Positions 1 through 8,668 of a stretch of 55,796 nucleotides of DNA are shown here, in pieces; position 1 is the first letter of the stretch; every line of letters begins with the position of its first letter. The notes beneath the pieces were generated by a model that saw nothing but the letters and a program-made list of their open reading frames with translations, was not told the DNA's origin and ran no database searches. Source of the DNA: Acidobacteriota bacterium (GTDB lineage Bacteria; Acidobacteriota; CAIWXX01); NCBI GenBank assembly GCA_016191015.1, contig JACPPM010000211.1, positions 1 to 55,796 on the forward strand, read 5' to 3'. The position numbers and the translations under genes were made by a program.

Positions 1-94
1 ACGGAGCGGTCGCCTCGGACGGATCAGAGTGGCTCGGAAGAACGCTCTCACGCTCCACGCTCCAGGCCCGCGAAGCGGGCCGGACGCTCTCACG

Positions 95-135
95 CGCGGC
101 GGAGACGCAACCTTTTTGGTTGCGGCTCCGCCGCG
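95..135. repeat. 18-bp-arm hairpin in the left intergenic region
   Basis: Arms at 95-112 and 118-135 are complementary except for one mismatch and enclose a loop of five T. No gene is recognisable in 1-461; this hairpin, a small GC stem at 65-81, a dispersed repeat (149-296) and a promoter (344-372) are what that stretch holds. The hairpin could end a transcript entering from the left edge, but no U-tract follows the right arm, so it is equally likely to be an intergenic palindromic repeat. Confidence 0.6.
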
Positions 136-148
136 TTAGGGCGAGTCA

Positions 149-296
149 GTTCCGTACGAAACCGTCGATGACGCAGATTCGTCCAGCCTTCACCCGACCA
201 GGAACGTAATCCTTGCTCTCGGGTTGTAGCAAAAGCGAATGCCACATCTGCGGGTCCATCTGTGGAACTGCGGCTCCCGGGACGCAGCCGTGGCCG
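149..296. repeat. Dispersed intergenic repeat, copy A
   Basis: This stretch aligns along most of its length with 39,536-39,705. Shared landmarks, in order, are GTTCCGT, CGAAACCG, CGCAGATT, TTCTCCAGC-like, CTCTCGGGT, CACATCTGCG, ATCTGTG and GCCGT-GCC. Copy A lacks about 20 bases near its left end and has lost the perfect terminal inverted repeat seen in copy B, so it appears to be the more decayed copy. There is no coding potential and no transposase nearby. Confidence 0.75.
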
Positions 297-343
297 AGGT
301 CCTTTTGGAGCGCGCAGACCCTGGCCCCGCATGCGGCCTATCG

Positions 344-372
344 TTGACGGATTCGGTACGCCCATCTATAGT
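344..372 (+). promoter_or_regulatory. Sigma70-type promoter of the first glycan operon
   Basis: TTGACG (344-349), a 17-bp spacer and TATAGT (367-372) give a near-consensus promoter. Transcription would start near 379, about 80 bases before the first gene at 462, which has a strong GGGGAGG ribosome site. It is the only good promoter match in the left intergenic region. Confidence 0.65.
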
Positions 373-461
373 TCGCGCGTGTCTTCGATTCTGCCTCCCT
401 CCGCAGCTCCGTCAGCCAGTACCAGGAAATCTGATGAATCTTCTGCGCAGGGGAGGTCACA

Positions 462-1571
462 ATGACACGTGGGTTTAGCGATCTGGTCCCCGCGCTCCTG
501 GGCGCAGCAGGTCTCCCGACACAGTTCAAGCTTTCCCACATCAGAGGCGGTGCGAACAACAGGGTCTATCGAGTCGTCACCCTGGCCGGCGACGCGCTGC
601 TTAAGGTCTACTTCCACCATGAGGGTGATGCACGCGACCGGCTCGGTACTGAATTCTCTTTCTGCCAATTCGCCTGGGACGCAGGTCTGAAACTCACTCC
701 TCGCCCGCTCTCCCGGGACCCGCGCCACGGTCTCGGGCTCTACGAATTCATCAGGGGCCGGGTGCTTTGCCCCTCTGATGTCATCCATGAGCACGTCCTG
801 ACGGCCTTGACCTTTTACCGCGATGTGAACCGGAAGTCGGCGCAGCCGGCCGCGCGGGTTTTGCCGATCGCATCTGAAGCCTGCTTCTCGATTGCGGCGC
901 ACATCGGGTGTGTCGAGCGAAGGCTGGATCGACTCGGATCAATCCCACGGTCCTCGAGCATCGAGCGAGATGCGGAATCATTCGTGAAAACCGACTTGAA
1001 CACTGTCTGGGATCGGGTGCGCCATCTCGCCTGGAAAGAAGCGGCCGGAGCTGGGGTTGAGCTGAGCGACGAGCTCACAACATCCGAGCGCCGGCTCTCG
1101 CCATCAGATTTTGGGTTCCATAACGCGATCCTCCAAGAGGACGGCCAGCTGCGATTCATAGATCTCGAATACGCGGGCTGGGACGATCCTGCCAAACTGG
1201 TGTGCGACTTCTTTTGCCAGCCTGCCGTACCTGTCAACCGGGTCTGGCTCGAGGAGCTCGCGGCGGCCATTGCCGAGGATCAGCCGGACCCGGATCGGTT
1301 CCTCCGCCGCTGCGCGATCCTCTGGCCTGTCTACCAGGTGAAATGGTGCTGCATTCTTCTGAACGATTTCCTCGTCGAAGGCGAGGCGCGTAGAGGATTT
1401 GCGCTGAAGCAGAATCAGAAGGACCAGCGCCGCGCCCGGCAGCTCGAGAAGTCCAAGCGGATGCTTGGCAGCCTCGCCGAATGGCCGCGCGAGCTGTGGG
1501 AGCGCCAGGCTCGGGCAGAACCCTCGGTCTGCGTGGCCGGTTCTCCGCTGAGGCGAAAGGATGAGCCTTAA
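462..1571 (+). CDS. Phosphotransferase of the APH/choline-kinase family
   Basis: The 369-residue protein belongs to the aminoglycoside-phosphotransferase/choline-kinase superfamily, soluble ATP-dependent small-molecule kinases. The catalytic loop appears as DFGFHN (D216 to N221), followed about 15 residues later by IDLEYAG, the Mg-binding aspartate. An N-terminal nucleotide-lobe pattern with GGANNRVYRV and LLKVY precedes them. The usual HGD-type loop is DFG here, common in the environmental branch of the family. It is first in the glycan operon, so a sugar, choline or other alcohol acceptor is likelier than an antibiotic; the substrate cannot be read from sequence. The start is set by GGGGAGG seven bases upstream. 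Confidence 0.75.
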   Translation: MTRGFSDLVPALLGAAGLPTQFKLSHIRGGANNRVYRVVTLAGDALLKVYFHHEGDARDRLGTEFSFCQFAWDAGLKLTPRPLSRDPRHGLGLYEFIRGRVLCPSDVIHEHVLTALTFYRDVNRKSAQPAARVLPIASEACFSIAAHIGCVERRLDRLGSIPRSSSIERDAESFVKTDLNTVWDRVRHLAWKEAAGAGVELSDELTTSERRLSPSDFGFHNAILQEDGQLRFIDLEYAGWDDPAKLVCDFFCQPAVPVNRVWLEELAAAIAEDQPDPDRFLRRCAILWPVYQVKWCCILLNDFLVEGEARRGFALKQNQKDQRRARQLEKSKRMLGSLAEWPRELWERQARAEPSVCVAGSPLRRKDEP

Positions 1572-1633
1572 CGCGACCGACCAATCGCAACGATTGCCGC
1601 CTCTGCGCAGCGGCGGCTGAGGAGAGATAGAAC

Positions 1634-2638
1634 ATGCACGGCACGGTCCAGAAGGTGTTTGTTCTCGGTGCCAATTCCTTCTCTGGTCAGGATTTCGTCG
1701 ACCTCCTTCTGGACGAACCCTCCCGGCAGGTTATCGGTGTGAGCAGGTCTCCAGAACGCTCCGGGCTTTTCCTCAAGTACAAGCAGCGCATCGATTTGTC
1801 GCGCTTTCGATATTTCCAGCTGGACCTGAACAGGGACATGCCGTCTCTGCTGAGTCTCCTTGATTCGGAGCGCCCCGACAGCGTGGTCAATTTTGCGGCA
1901 CAAAGCGAAGTGGGTCCGAGTTGGGAGAGGCCCGAGGATTGGTTTCAAACCAATTGCGTGGCGCTCGCGAAACTGGTCAATCACCTGCGACAGCGCGATT
2001 ACGTTGCCCGTTATCTCCATATCTCGTCGCCCGAGGTGTACGGCACCTGCGTGGGGACGGTTCGAGAGGATGCGTCCCTAAGTCCGAGCACGCCATATGC
2101 TGCGTCCAAGGCAGCCGCCGACCTTCTCCTCCGCACCTACGCAGGCCAGTTCGGATTTCCGCTTCTCACCGTCCGGGCGACCAATGTGTATGGGGCACGA
2201 CAACAGCTCTTCAAGATACTCCCTCGGTCGGTCATCTACATCCGACTTGGGAGGCGCATCCCGCTGCAGGGCGGAGGAGCCGCGATCAAATCGTACATCC
2301 ATATTCGCGACGTATCGCGGGGGGAGCTCGCAATCCTCGAGCACGGCAGCGTGGGGGCGATCTATCATCTCTCGCCCGATCGTGGCATCGCCGTTCGAGA
2401 CGTGGTGCGCCTGATCAGTGTGAGGATGGGCATGCGATTTGAGGATACCACAGAGCCGGCTGATGAACGTCCCGGTCAGGACGCCGCCTACGTCATCGAT
2501 TCCACGCGAGCCCGGAGTGGGCTGGGTTGGTCGCCACGGGTCTCGTTGGAGGAAGGCATCGCCGAGGTTGTGTCCTGGGTTGAGGAAAACTGGGACGAGA
2601 TTCGGAGACAACCCTTGACGTACCAGCATCGCCCCTGA
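1634..2638 (+). CDS. NAD-dependent nucleotide-sugar epimerase/dehydratase (extended SDR)
   Basis: This is a 334-residue extended short-chain dehydrogenase of the GDP-mannose 4,6-dehydratase/nucleotide-sugar epimerase group. The N-terminal beta-alpha-beta motif is GANSFSGQ, lacking the middle glycine of the classical GxxGxxG. ISSPEVYG supplies the active-site serine and YAASK, near residue 155, the catalytic Tyr and Lys. RATNVYG and the YIHIRDV segment match the substrate-binding half. GAGGAG upstream supports the start. It lies 62 bases after the kinase gene in the same direction and probably makes a 4-keto-6-deoxy or epimerised sugar nucleotide. The exact substrate is unknown. Confidence 0.8.
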   Translation: MHGTVQKVFVLGANSFSGQDFVDLLLDEPSRQVIGVSRSPERSGLFLKYKQRIDLSRFRYFQLDLNRDMPSLLSLLDSERPDSVVNFAAQSEVGPSWERPEDWFQTNCVALAKLVNHLRQRDYVARYLHISSPEVYGTCVGTVREDASLSPSTPYAASKAAADLLLRTYAGQFGFPLLTVRATNVYGARQQLFKILPRSVIYIRLGRRIPLQGGGAAIKSYIHIRDVSRGELAILEHGSVGAIYHLSPDRGIAVRDVVRLISVRMGMRFEDTTEPADERPGQDAAYVIDSTRARSGLGWSPRVSLEEGIAEVVSWVEENWDEIRRQPLTYQHRP

Positions 2639-2828
2639 ACAGCTGGAATCCTGCACCCTTGCTTATGCTAACATCGGATCGGCAACGGATCACCTGGCTC
2701 AGGCATGAGAATCACACGGAAACACGAGGAAGCGCGAACGACAGTGATTCGGCGCAGGCGTGCGGGGGAGGGCGTCCCGGCCACCTATTATGGTCCTGTG
2801 CGCCCCCGGTGAGGAGGGAGATGACGGT

Positions 2829-3521
2829 ATGACAGATAGGACGCGCGAACCTCAGTATCAGAACTGCATCGATATCCAGGACTCGGTGGGTCTGACTCGC
2901 CTCGGACTCATGAGCAATCAGACCTGGTATGACGACCCGAAGCGTTTGGTCTTCGTAATGTCCCGATACAAGTTCGTCTCACGGCTGCTAAGCGGTATGA
3001 AGAATGTCCTGGAGGTCGGATGTGCCGATGCGTTCGGTACTCGGATTGTGCTTCAAGAGGTTGCGCACGTTACGGCGATCGACTTCGATCCGGTTTTCGT
3101 CAGGGATGTGATGGACCGGATGGATGATCGATGGCGGTTCGACTGCCGCGTGCACGACATACTCGACGGTCCTCTCGATGGCGCCTTCGACGGCGTTTAT
3201 GCGCTGGATCTGCTGGAGCACATTCCCCATGCCCAAGAGGATAGGTTGCTCCGCAACATGGTGGCTTCGCTCTCAGCGACCGGCGTCCTTGTCATTGGCA
3301 CGCCGTCAATCCAGTCTCAGGCCCATGCGTCGCCTCAGAGCCGGGCAGGTCACGTGAATTGCAAGGATGGCAAGGGGCTCCGTGAATTGCTGGCGACTTG
3401 CTTCCACAACGTCTTCATCTTCTCCATGAACGACGAGGTGGTGCACACGGGATTCCACCCGATGGCTCACTACTTATTCGGTGTCGCTTGCAGTCCTCGT
3501 GGCAGCCGGCCCTCCCCCTAG
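2829..3521 (+). CDS. Class I SAM-dependent methyltransferase
   Basis: The protein is 230 residues. Motif I reads VLEVGCADAFGT (SAM-binding loop), followed by AIDFDP (acidic motif II), YALDLLEHI (motif III) and an ATGVLVIGTPS strand, as in Methyltransf_11/23 proteins. I chose the ATG at 2829, preceded by GAGGAGGGAG at 2811-2820, over an in-frame start 69 bases earlier that has no ribosome site. In this context it probably methylates a sugar or glycan precursor; whether O-, N- or C-methylation is not evident. Confidence 0.75.
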   Translation: MTDRTREPQYQNCIDIQDSVGLTRLGLMSNQTWYDDPKRLVFVMSRYKFVSRLLSGMKNVLEVGCADAFGTRIVLQEVAHVTAIDFDPVFVRDVMDRMDDRWRFDCRVHDILDGPLDGAFDGVYALDLLEHIPHAQEDRLLRNMVASLSATGVLVIGTPSIQSQAHASPQSRAGHVNCKDGKGLRELLATCFHNVFIFSMNDEVVHTGFHPMAHYLFGVACSPRGSRPSP

Positions 3522-3583
3522 CTCAAAATGGCAGGTGCGGTTCCCATCCTCCTCCACGATCCGATCGTGGGTGAGGGCGTATC

Positions 3584-4453
3584 ATGATGCCTCCCGATCA
3601 GGCTGTTTTGATAGCCGGCGCGGACGGAATGATCGGGAGCTCTCTGGTGAGACGCTTCCGAGAGGCGGGTTGGACCGTGGTCGAGACGACGCGTCGATCC
3701 GACAGTTGCGGCGACATGCGGGTGATGTTGGATCTCGACGATGATCCCTCGTCCTGGCGCCCGCCGGCGCCAGTTGGACTCGTGATTATCGCGGCAGCCA
3801 TCTGCTCGACCGAAAGATGCCGTCTCGATCCCATCGCAACGTCCCGTGTTAACGTCCGGAACACGGTGGCCTTGGCGAGGGCATCCGCCGAGCAGGGGGC
3901 CTTCGTCATTCTCATCTCGACCAATATGGTGTTTGACGGCAGCCGTCCCGCACGGAAGACTTCGGATCCGGTGGAACCGCAGTCGGAATACGGGCGTCAG
4001 AAAGCAGAAGTGGAGCGCCGACTCCTCGAGCTCGGAGAGCGAGTCGCAGTCATTCGGCTGACCAAAGTGCTGGGCGACCGGCCGAGACTGATCACGGGAT
4101 GGGTAGCCGCGCTGAACAGCGGTCGACCCATCCAGCCTTTCTCCGACATGGTCATGTCTCCCATTCCCGTGCAGTTCGCCGCGGAGGCTATTCTCAATAT
4201 CGGCCTCAATCAGGTGCCTGGAATATCACATGCCTCCGGCGATCGGGACATCACATACGCGGATGCAGCCACTCACATCGCAGCGGCACTCGGTGCCGAC
4301 CGCAGCCTGGTTCAGCCGATGTCCGCACTTGGGGCTGGCCTCCCTATCGACTGCCTCCCGAAACATACGACGCTCGACATGAGTCGTCTCACCAAGATCT
4401 GTGGCCTTCGTCCGCCGTGCGTCTGGGATGTCATCGACAGGGCGATCCGATGA
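3584..4453 (+). CDS. RmlD-like sugar-nucleotide reductase
   Basis: The 289-residue protein resembles dTDP-4-dehydrorhamnose reductase and related NADPH-dependent reductases. Seen are an N-terminal GADGMIGSSL nucleotide-binding loop, LISTNMVFDG (the serine position) and YGRQK near residue 136 as the catalytic Tyr-x3-Lys. Together with the SDR at 1634-2638 it could complete a 6-deoxyhexose pathway by reducing a 4-keto sugar nucleotide. RmlA, RmlB and RmlC are not in the window, so dTDP-rhamnose is only one option. Two adjacent ATG codons make the exact start ambiguous by one residue. Confidence 0.75.
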   Translation: MMPPDQAVLIAGADGMIGSSLVRRFREAGWTVVETTRRSDSCGDMRVMLDLDDDPSSWRPPAPVGLVIIAAAICSTERCRLDPIATSRVNVRNTVALARASAEQGAFVILISTNMVFDGSRPARKTSDPVEPQSEYGRQKAEVERRLLELGERVAVIRLTKVLGDRPRLITGWVAALNSGRPIQPFSDMVMSPIPVQFAAEAILNIGLNQVPGISHASGDRDITYADAATHIAAALGADRSLVQPMSALGAGLPIDCLPKHTTLDMSRLTKICGLRPPCVWDVIDRAIR

Positions 4454-4493
4454 TATCTCACGCCACCCCTGGATCTGTAAGAGGAGAGTATCC

Positions 4494-5768
4494 ATGACCA
4501 AGAAGCTCCCGACCGTCTCGACGTGCATCCCCAACTACAATCATTCCCGCTTCTTGCCCAACGTCATAAGCACCGTCCTCGAGCAGTCCTGCCCGCCCAC
4601 CGAGCTCTTGGTCATCGACGATGGGTCAACCGATGACAGCATCCAGGTCCTGCAGGAATATGGAGACCGACACCCGATCGTCAGACTGGTGCGCAATGAT
4701 CGAAACCATGGTGTCGTGTACACTCTCAATCGCTGCCTCGAGCTGGCGAAGGGCGCCTTCGTTCACTGCCTCGCGGCGGACGACTGGATTCTCCCTGGAT
4801 TTTATGAACGCTCGCTCGCTCTGCTGGCCGAGCATCCGCAATCGGACATCTCGTGCACAACCTGTGTGCAGTTTGAAGATAGCACGCAGACAACCGCCTA
4901 CCCCTTTCATCCCTGGAGCCTCACGCCCCGCTATTTCACACCTGATGAGCTGGTCGGCGTCAAGTCGAACGGTCACATCATCAGCCAGACTTGTCTGATC
5001 CGTCGCTCGGCTCTTTTGGAGGCGGGCGGATTCAGACCTGAGCTGCGATGGCATTGCGACTGGTTTCTCAATTGGGTCGTGGCATTTCGCAGCGGAATCT
5101 GCCACGTCCCGGAGCCTCTCGCGGTGATGCGTCTCCTCTCCACGTCCTATTCAACCGGTACGCGAGCCTGGGAGGAACAGCGGGTTGTTCTCGACCATCT
5201 CCTGCATCTGTTGAAGGATCCCCAGTACCGCGACATTCGTCCCTATTTCTCGCGAAGCGGCATTCTTTTCAGCCTGAACGATCGCCAGGCTGTCGTCCGA
5301 ACTGTTTTGGAGAACCATGAGCTTTGTGATTCAGACACTCGGGGTATGGTGGTGGAGATGCTGGAGCGTGCGTACGGTAGAGACCTGGGTCCGCCGCGCC
5401 AACCAGCCTCAGCTGTCCAGTATTCGTCTGAGTACCTCGGCCCGAAGGTCAGCCGCCTGGTTGACCGGTGGAAGGCGAGTAACCGCAGGGTGGTCATCTT
5501 CGGCGCCGGGGACCACACGGCGAACCTGTTCCAATGGACGACGCTGGCCGACGCTCTGCTCGTGGGCTTGGTCGACAGCAACCCTTCTCTCCACGGCCAG
5601 TGGTATCAGGGTCTTGAGATCACGCACCCTGACCGAATCAAGTCACTTCGTCCCGATGTCATCCTGATCTCCTCCCAGGCCTACCAGGAGGCTATCTACC
5701 AAACCCTCCGTCCCCTCGAGGTCGATGGGATCGAGATCGTCCGGCTCTATGCGACGACCCGGGGATGA
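4494..5768 (+). CDS. Family 2 glycosyltransferase with C-terminal Rossmann-like module
   Basis: The 424-residue protein begins with a GT-A fold: an opening STCIPNYNHSRFL strand, VIDDGSTDDS near residue 41 and LAADDW near residue 95 as the metal/nucleotide-sugar aspartates. From about residue 333 a second domain starts with VVIFGAGDHTANLF, continues with LVDSNPSLHGQW and ends with VILISSQAYQEAIYQTL. This module recurs in the next three genes on the opposite strand. The start at 4494 is preceded by GAGGAGAG; an upstream in-frame start inside the preceding gene is rejected. Its stop lies five bases from the stop of the convergent GT4 gene. Confidence 0.82.
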   Translation: MTKKLPTVSTCIPNYNHSRFLPNVISTVLEQSCPPTELLVIDDGSTDDSIQVLQEYGDRHPIVRLVRNDRNHGVVYTLNRCLELAKGAFVHCLAADDWILPGFYERSLALLAEHPQSDISCTTCVQFEDSTQTTAYPFHPWSLTPRYFTPDELVGVKSNGHIISQTCLIRRSALLEAGGFRPELRWHCDWFLNWVVAFRSGICHVPEPLAVMRLLSTSYSTGTRAWEEQRVVLDHLLHLLKDPQYRDIRPYFSRSGILFSLNDRQAVVRTVLENHELCDSDTRGMVVEMLERAYGRDLGPPRQPASAVQYSSEYLGPKVSRLVDRWKASNRRVVIFGAGDHTANLFQWTTLADALLVGLVDSNPSLHGQWYQGLEITHPDRIKSLRPDVILISSQAYQEAIYQTLRPLEVDGIEIVRLYATTRG

Positions 5769-5773
5769 GCACG

Positions 5774-7456
5774 TCACGGTTCAGAGAGATCATCGCTTCC
5801 GGTCTCGTGAGTTAGTGTTCGTGGCCGGTAGATCCCGGGTCGGACCTGCGAGCTCTCGTAGGCGGACTCTATCTGCGCGACAATCTGGTCAGTCCAGGCG
5901 AGAGATCCGACTGCGAATACCGGTTCGGCATGCGAGACCGCCTCGCTCAGCGGCACCACTCTGATTCCGAGCACATGCCGGCCCCAGAGCGCCGGGTTGG
6001 AATCGACGAAAACGGGGACCTCGATTCCAAAGAGTCGCATTTCTCGCGCCAGCGTCTGTCCGGCCTCCCCGGCACCGTAGATGACGATCGATCGGACGCC
6101 GTTCTTGATCAAGGCCGCCACGAGGGGAGCGAAGGCCGCACGCGGGGCCTTCGCCCTCGCCGCGGCGGCGCCGACTGCACAGAGATCATTGACAGCGGCA
6201 GCGACCAGTCGCAGCCGCTGTTCTGGTGAGAGTCTCCTCCTGCGAGGCATGCCACGCACCTCTGCAAATAATGCTTCCAGACTATCGGCCGCAGCCTCCG
6301 GTTCGAGAAGGCGTTCGACGAAGTCCTTGCCCTGCTCTCCCATCATCCGCCTTGTCTCCGTTGGCATGTGAACCAGCCGGATCATGGCATCCGCCAGGGC
6401 GTCCGGGCTCGCTGATGGCACAAGGAATCCCGCTCGACCGTCCGCGATTAGCTCGTCCGCACTGCAATTGCGTGCGACGATCGCGGGCACTCCGAGCATC
6501 ATCGCTTCGATCACGGTGTTGGGCAGATTGTCGATCAGGGAGGGGAACACGAGACCCATCGCCGACGCGAGAAGCGGGTAGACCCTCTTGTGCGCCACTG
6601 TACCGTGATAGTGCACTCGATCTCTGTGTTGCCCGGCGGAGCCGAGGAGGAGCTCGAGGCAGTCGAGTGGCTGCCCGATGAGGTGGATGTGAACGTTGGG
6701 ACAGCGATCGAAGAAGCGGGGAAGTGCGGCGGCGAGGATGTGGCCGCCCTTGCGCCGATTGATCGCATTCACAAATGCGAGGTACGGCGAAGCGCCGGCC
6801 GTCACCGTTCGACACCACTCTCTGTCCCATTCATCCGAGTGCACGTCCAGGCATGCCGGCGGTCGAATCAGTCGAACGTCCAGGTCCAGGTATTCCCTGT
6901 AGCGGTCGCACAAAAACCGGCTCGGCGCGTAGTAGATGTCGGATGCCGCGATGGCATTCCGCTCCAGCATGAACTCCACATACCACTCCAGCGGAAACGA
7001 CTCGTCTGCGGCCATGTGAACCTCGGCCTTGCGCCAGAGCGGCGAGTAAGAGCTCATGCGCATGACGATGGGCGCGTCGACATCCAGGAAGAGAGCCCCG
7101 AACTGGTAGTTCGTCACCTGGATCGCGTCGAAGGGGTGCCGCTGGTGCACTTGACTCGCCTTGTGGGCGACTCTCCAGGAAGAGGCCAACGACCCCACGG
7201 GTGTCGGGGAGGGAAGCCGCGAGAAGGCGGCCAGGCGCGAGTCGTCGTCAGGCAAGACATGGACCTTGACCCCTTCGATGTGTTCGATCACTTCGTAGTG
7301 AATGGGCAGCCCTTCGGTGTTGCAAAAGACTTCACATTCGTGTCCCCGGCGGACGAGCAGCGGCGCGAGGCGTGTCAGGTAGTTGCCGGCTCCGCTTTCA
7401 TACTGGCCGATTCCAGCATAGCCGTTGGTCAGGAACCCCAGGTGCATCGGCATCAC
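5774..7456 (-). CDS. Family 4 glycosyltransferase with C-terminal Rossmann-like module
   Basis: At 560 residues this is about 100-150 longer than an ordinary GT4. The N-terminal half has the GT-B donor/acceptor signature (FLTNGYAGIGQYE, a glycine-rich loop). The C-terminal lobe carries VFPSLIDNLPNTVIEAM followed by GVPAIVA, the GT4 E-x7-E region. From about residue 455 comes IVIYGAGEAGQTLARE, then VFVDSNPALWGRHVLG and VFAVGSLAWTDQI: the same module as in the neighbouring GT2, methyltransferase and GT4. It is the last gene of the minus-strand asnB operon. It presumably transfers a hexose from a nucleotide sugar to a lipid-linked or protein-linked glycan. Confidence 0.82.
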   Translation of the reverse strand: MMPMHLGFLTNGYAGIGQYESGAGNYLTRLAPLLVRRGHECEVFCNTEGLPIHYEVIEHIEGVKVHVLPDDDSRLAAFSRLPSPTPVGSLASSWRVAHKASQVHQRHPFDAIQVTNYQFGALFLDVDAPIVMRMSSYSPLWRKAEVHMAADESFPLEWYVEFMLERNAIAASDIYYAPSRFLCDRYREYLDLDVRLIRPPACLDVHSDEWDREWCRTVTAGASPYLAFVNAINRRKGGHILAAALPRFFDRCPNVHIHLIGQPLDCLELLLGSAGQHRDRVHYHGTVAHKRVYPLLASAMGLVFPSLIDNLPNTVIEAMMLGVPAIVARNCSADELIADGRAGFLVPSASPDALADAMIRLVHMPTETRRMMGEQGKDFVERLLEPEAAADSLEALFAEVRGMPRRRRLSPEQRLRLVAAAVNDLCAVGAAAARAKAPRAAFAPLVAALIKNGVRSIVIYGAGEAGQTLAREMRLFGIEVPVFVDSNPALWGRHVLGIRVVPLSEAVSHAEPVFAVGSLAWTDQIVAQIESAYESSQVRPGIYRPRTLTHETGSDDLSEP

Positions 7457-7498
7457 GTCGGTCGTCCTCGCCCTTTGTCAGCCATCGATGCATCTCAA

Positions 7499-8590
7499 CT
7501 ACTGTACCGAGAAAATCTCCGGAGCCGCGAGACGTCCCTGATAGGCGTCGCGAATCCTCCTCGAAATCGAGGACGCTGAGGCCAAGGAACCGATTGCGTA
7601 CGCTACGACTCCTCGGTCAGCGGCCGCGTCGATCGAGATGACCTCAAGCCCGTCGATGCTCTGCCCCCACAAACGCTCGTTCGAATCTACGAAACACCTC
7701 ACCGGAGCTCCGATCTCACGAAGCTCGCGCACGAGCAGCCGTCCGTTCTCTCCTGCGCCGTAGACCGCCAGCTCAACGGGCCTGCTGGCACGAACGGCGC
7801 CCAAGAGCCTCCCGAACTGCTGAAGCCTGTCACGCTCCGCCTCCTGAGCCTTTCGGACACGTCCGTAGTCTCCTTGGAGGGGCATCGTCTCCCATGTCGA
7901 AGAGGGTTGCTTCTCGGCGCGAAAGACGAGCAGAAGGGGATGGGGCGAGACAATAGCTTCAGGGCGGAGTGGATTCCACTCCCGAAAATACCATTCGTTG
8001 AAGGACGAGTCACCTACACCCTGATCGGCCACCGTGCAGCCCATTCCGCCGAATCCGTTCACGCCGTAGTAGTCGAAGAACACGGTCGGGCTGAACTGAT
8101 AGAACCCGTGCTCGACGTAGTTCGACATCGGGCTCATGTGAATGATGCGACCGCCGCTCCTGAGCATCCGGTTGATGTTCATCAGAGCTTGCTTGATATC
8201 GAAAATGTGCTCAATGGTCCCCCCATCGACGATAAGCCCGAAGCGACCGATGAGCTCCTCAGGGATGGGTGAGTTCAGGTCCCACATGAAGTCGGGCCTC
8301 TCATACTCAGAGATGTCCAGCGCGTAAACGTCCAGACGCGCCAGTGCCGCCCAGAAAGCTCGATCACTCGTAAAGTGCGCGTATGGTCCATCCCTCCAAC
8401 TGGGGATGTTCGTGCGAACATCGTCGGATACAACAGGCCGTGGCTCCAGGCCATCGGCGCGCATCAGATCCTGAACATCGGCAAGTGTGGCATAGACGCA
8501 TTGACGGCCAAGCGTGAGCACGGGGCCGTCGAACGGCTTCCGCAAATGCTCCCGCACAAGGTATCGGAGCGCAGGTATGGCGAGCCCCAT
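7499..8590 (-). CDS. Methyltransferase-like protein with C-terminal Rossmann-like module
   Basis: The N-terminal 260 residues of this 363-residue protein resemble a class I methyltransferase of the type found in glycan clusters: LIVDGGTIEHIF (post-motif II acidic/HIF segment), MLRSGGRIIHMSP and an aromatic loop. Motif I is degenerate (VLTLGRQCVYAT), so SAM binding is probable rather than proven. From about residue 272 it has AVYGAGENGRLLVRE, CFVDSNERLWGQ and YAIGSLASASSISRRI, the module shared with its neighbours. It lies between two GT4 genes in the same operon (42 bases to one, 78 to the other). Confidence 0.68.
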   Translation of the reverse strand: MGLAIPALRYLVREHLRKPFDGPVLTLGRQCVYATLADVQDLMRADGLEPRPVVSDDVRTNIPSWRDGPYAHFTSDRAFWAALARLDVYALDISEYERPDFMWDLNSPIPEELIGRFGLIVDGGTIEHIFDIKQALMNINRMLRSGGRIIHMSPMSNYVEHGFYQFSPTVFFDYYGVNGFGGMGCTVADQGVGDSSFNEWYFREWNPLRPEAIVSPHPLLLVFRAEKQPSSTWETMPLQGDYGRVRKAQEAERDRLQQFGRLLGAVRASRPVELAVYGAGENGRLLVRELREIGAPVRCFVDSNERLWGQSIDGLEVISIDAAADRGVVAYAIGSLASASSISRRIRDAYQGRLAAPEIFSVQ

Positions 8591-8668
8591 CTCAACCCCC
8601 TTTCAGAGAATGCTGCCTTCCCCCTCGAGCTTCTCGTGATTCCTTGCAACGCATCAACTTCAAGCACA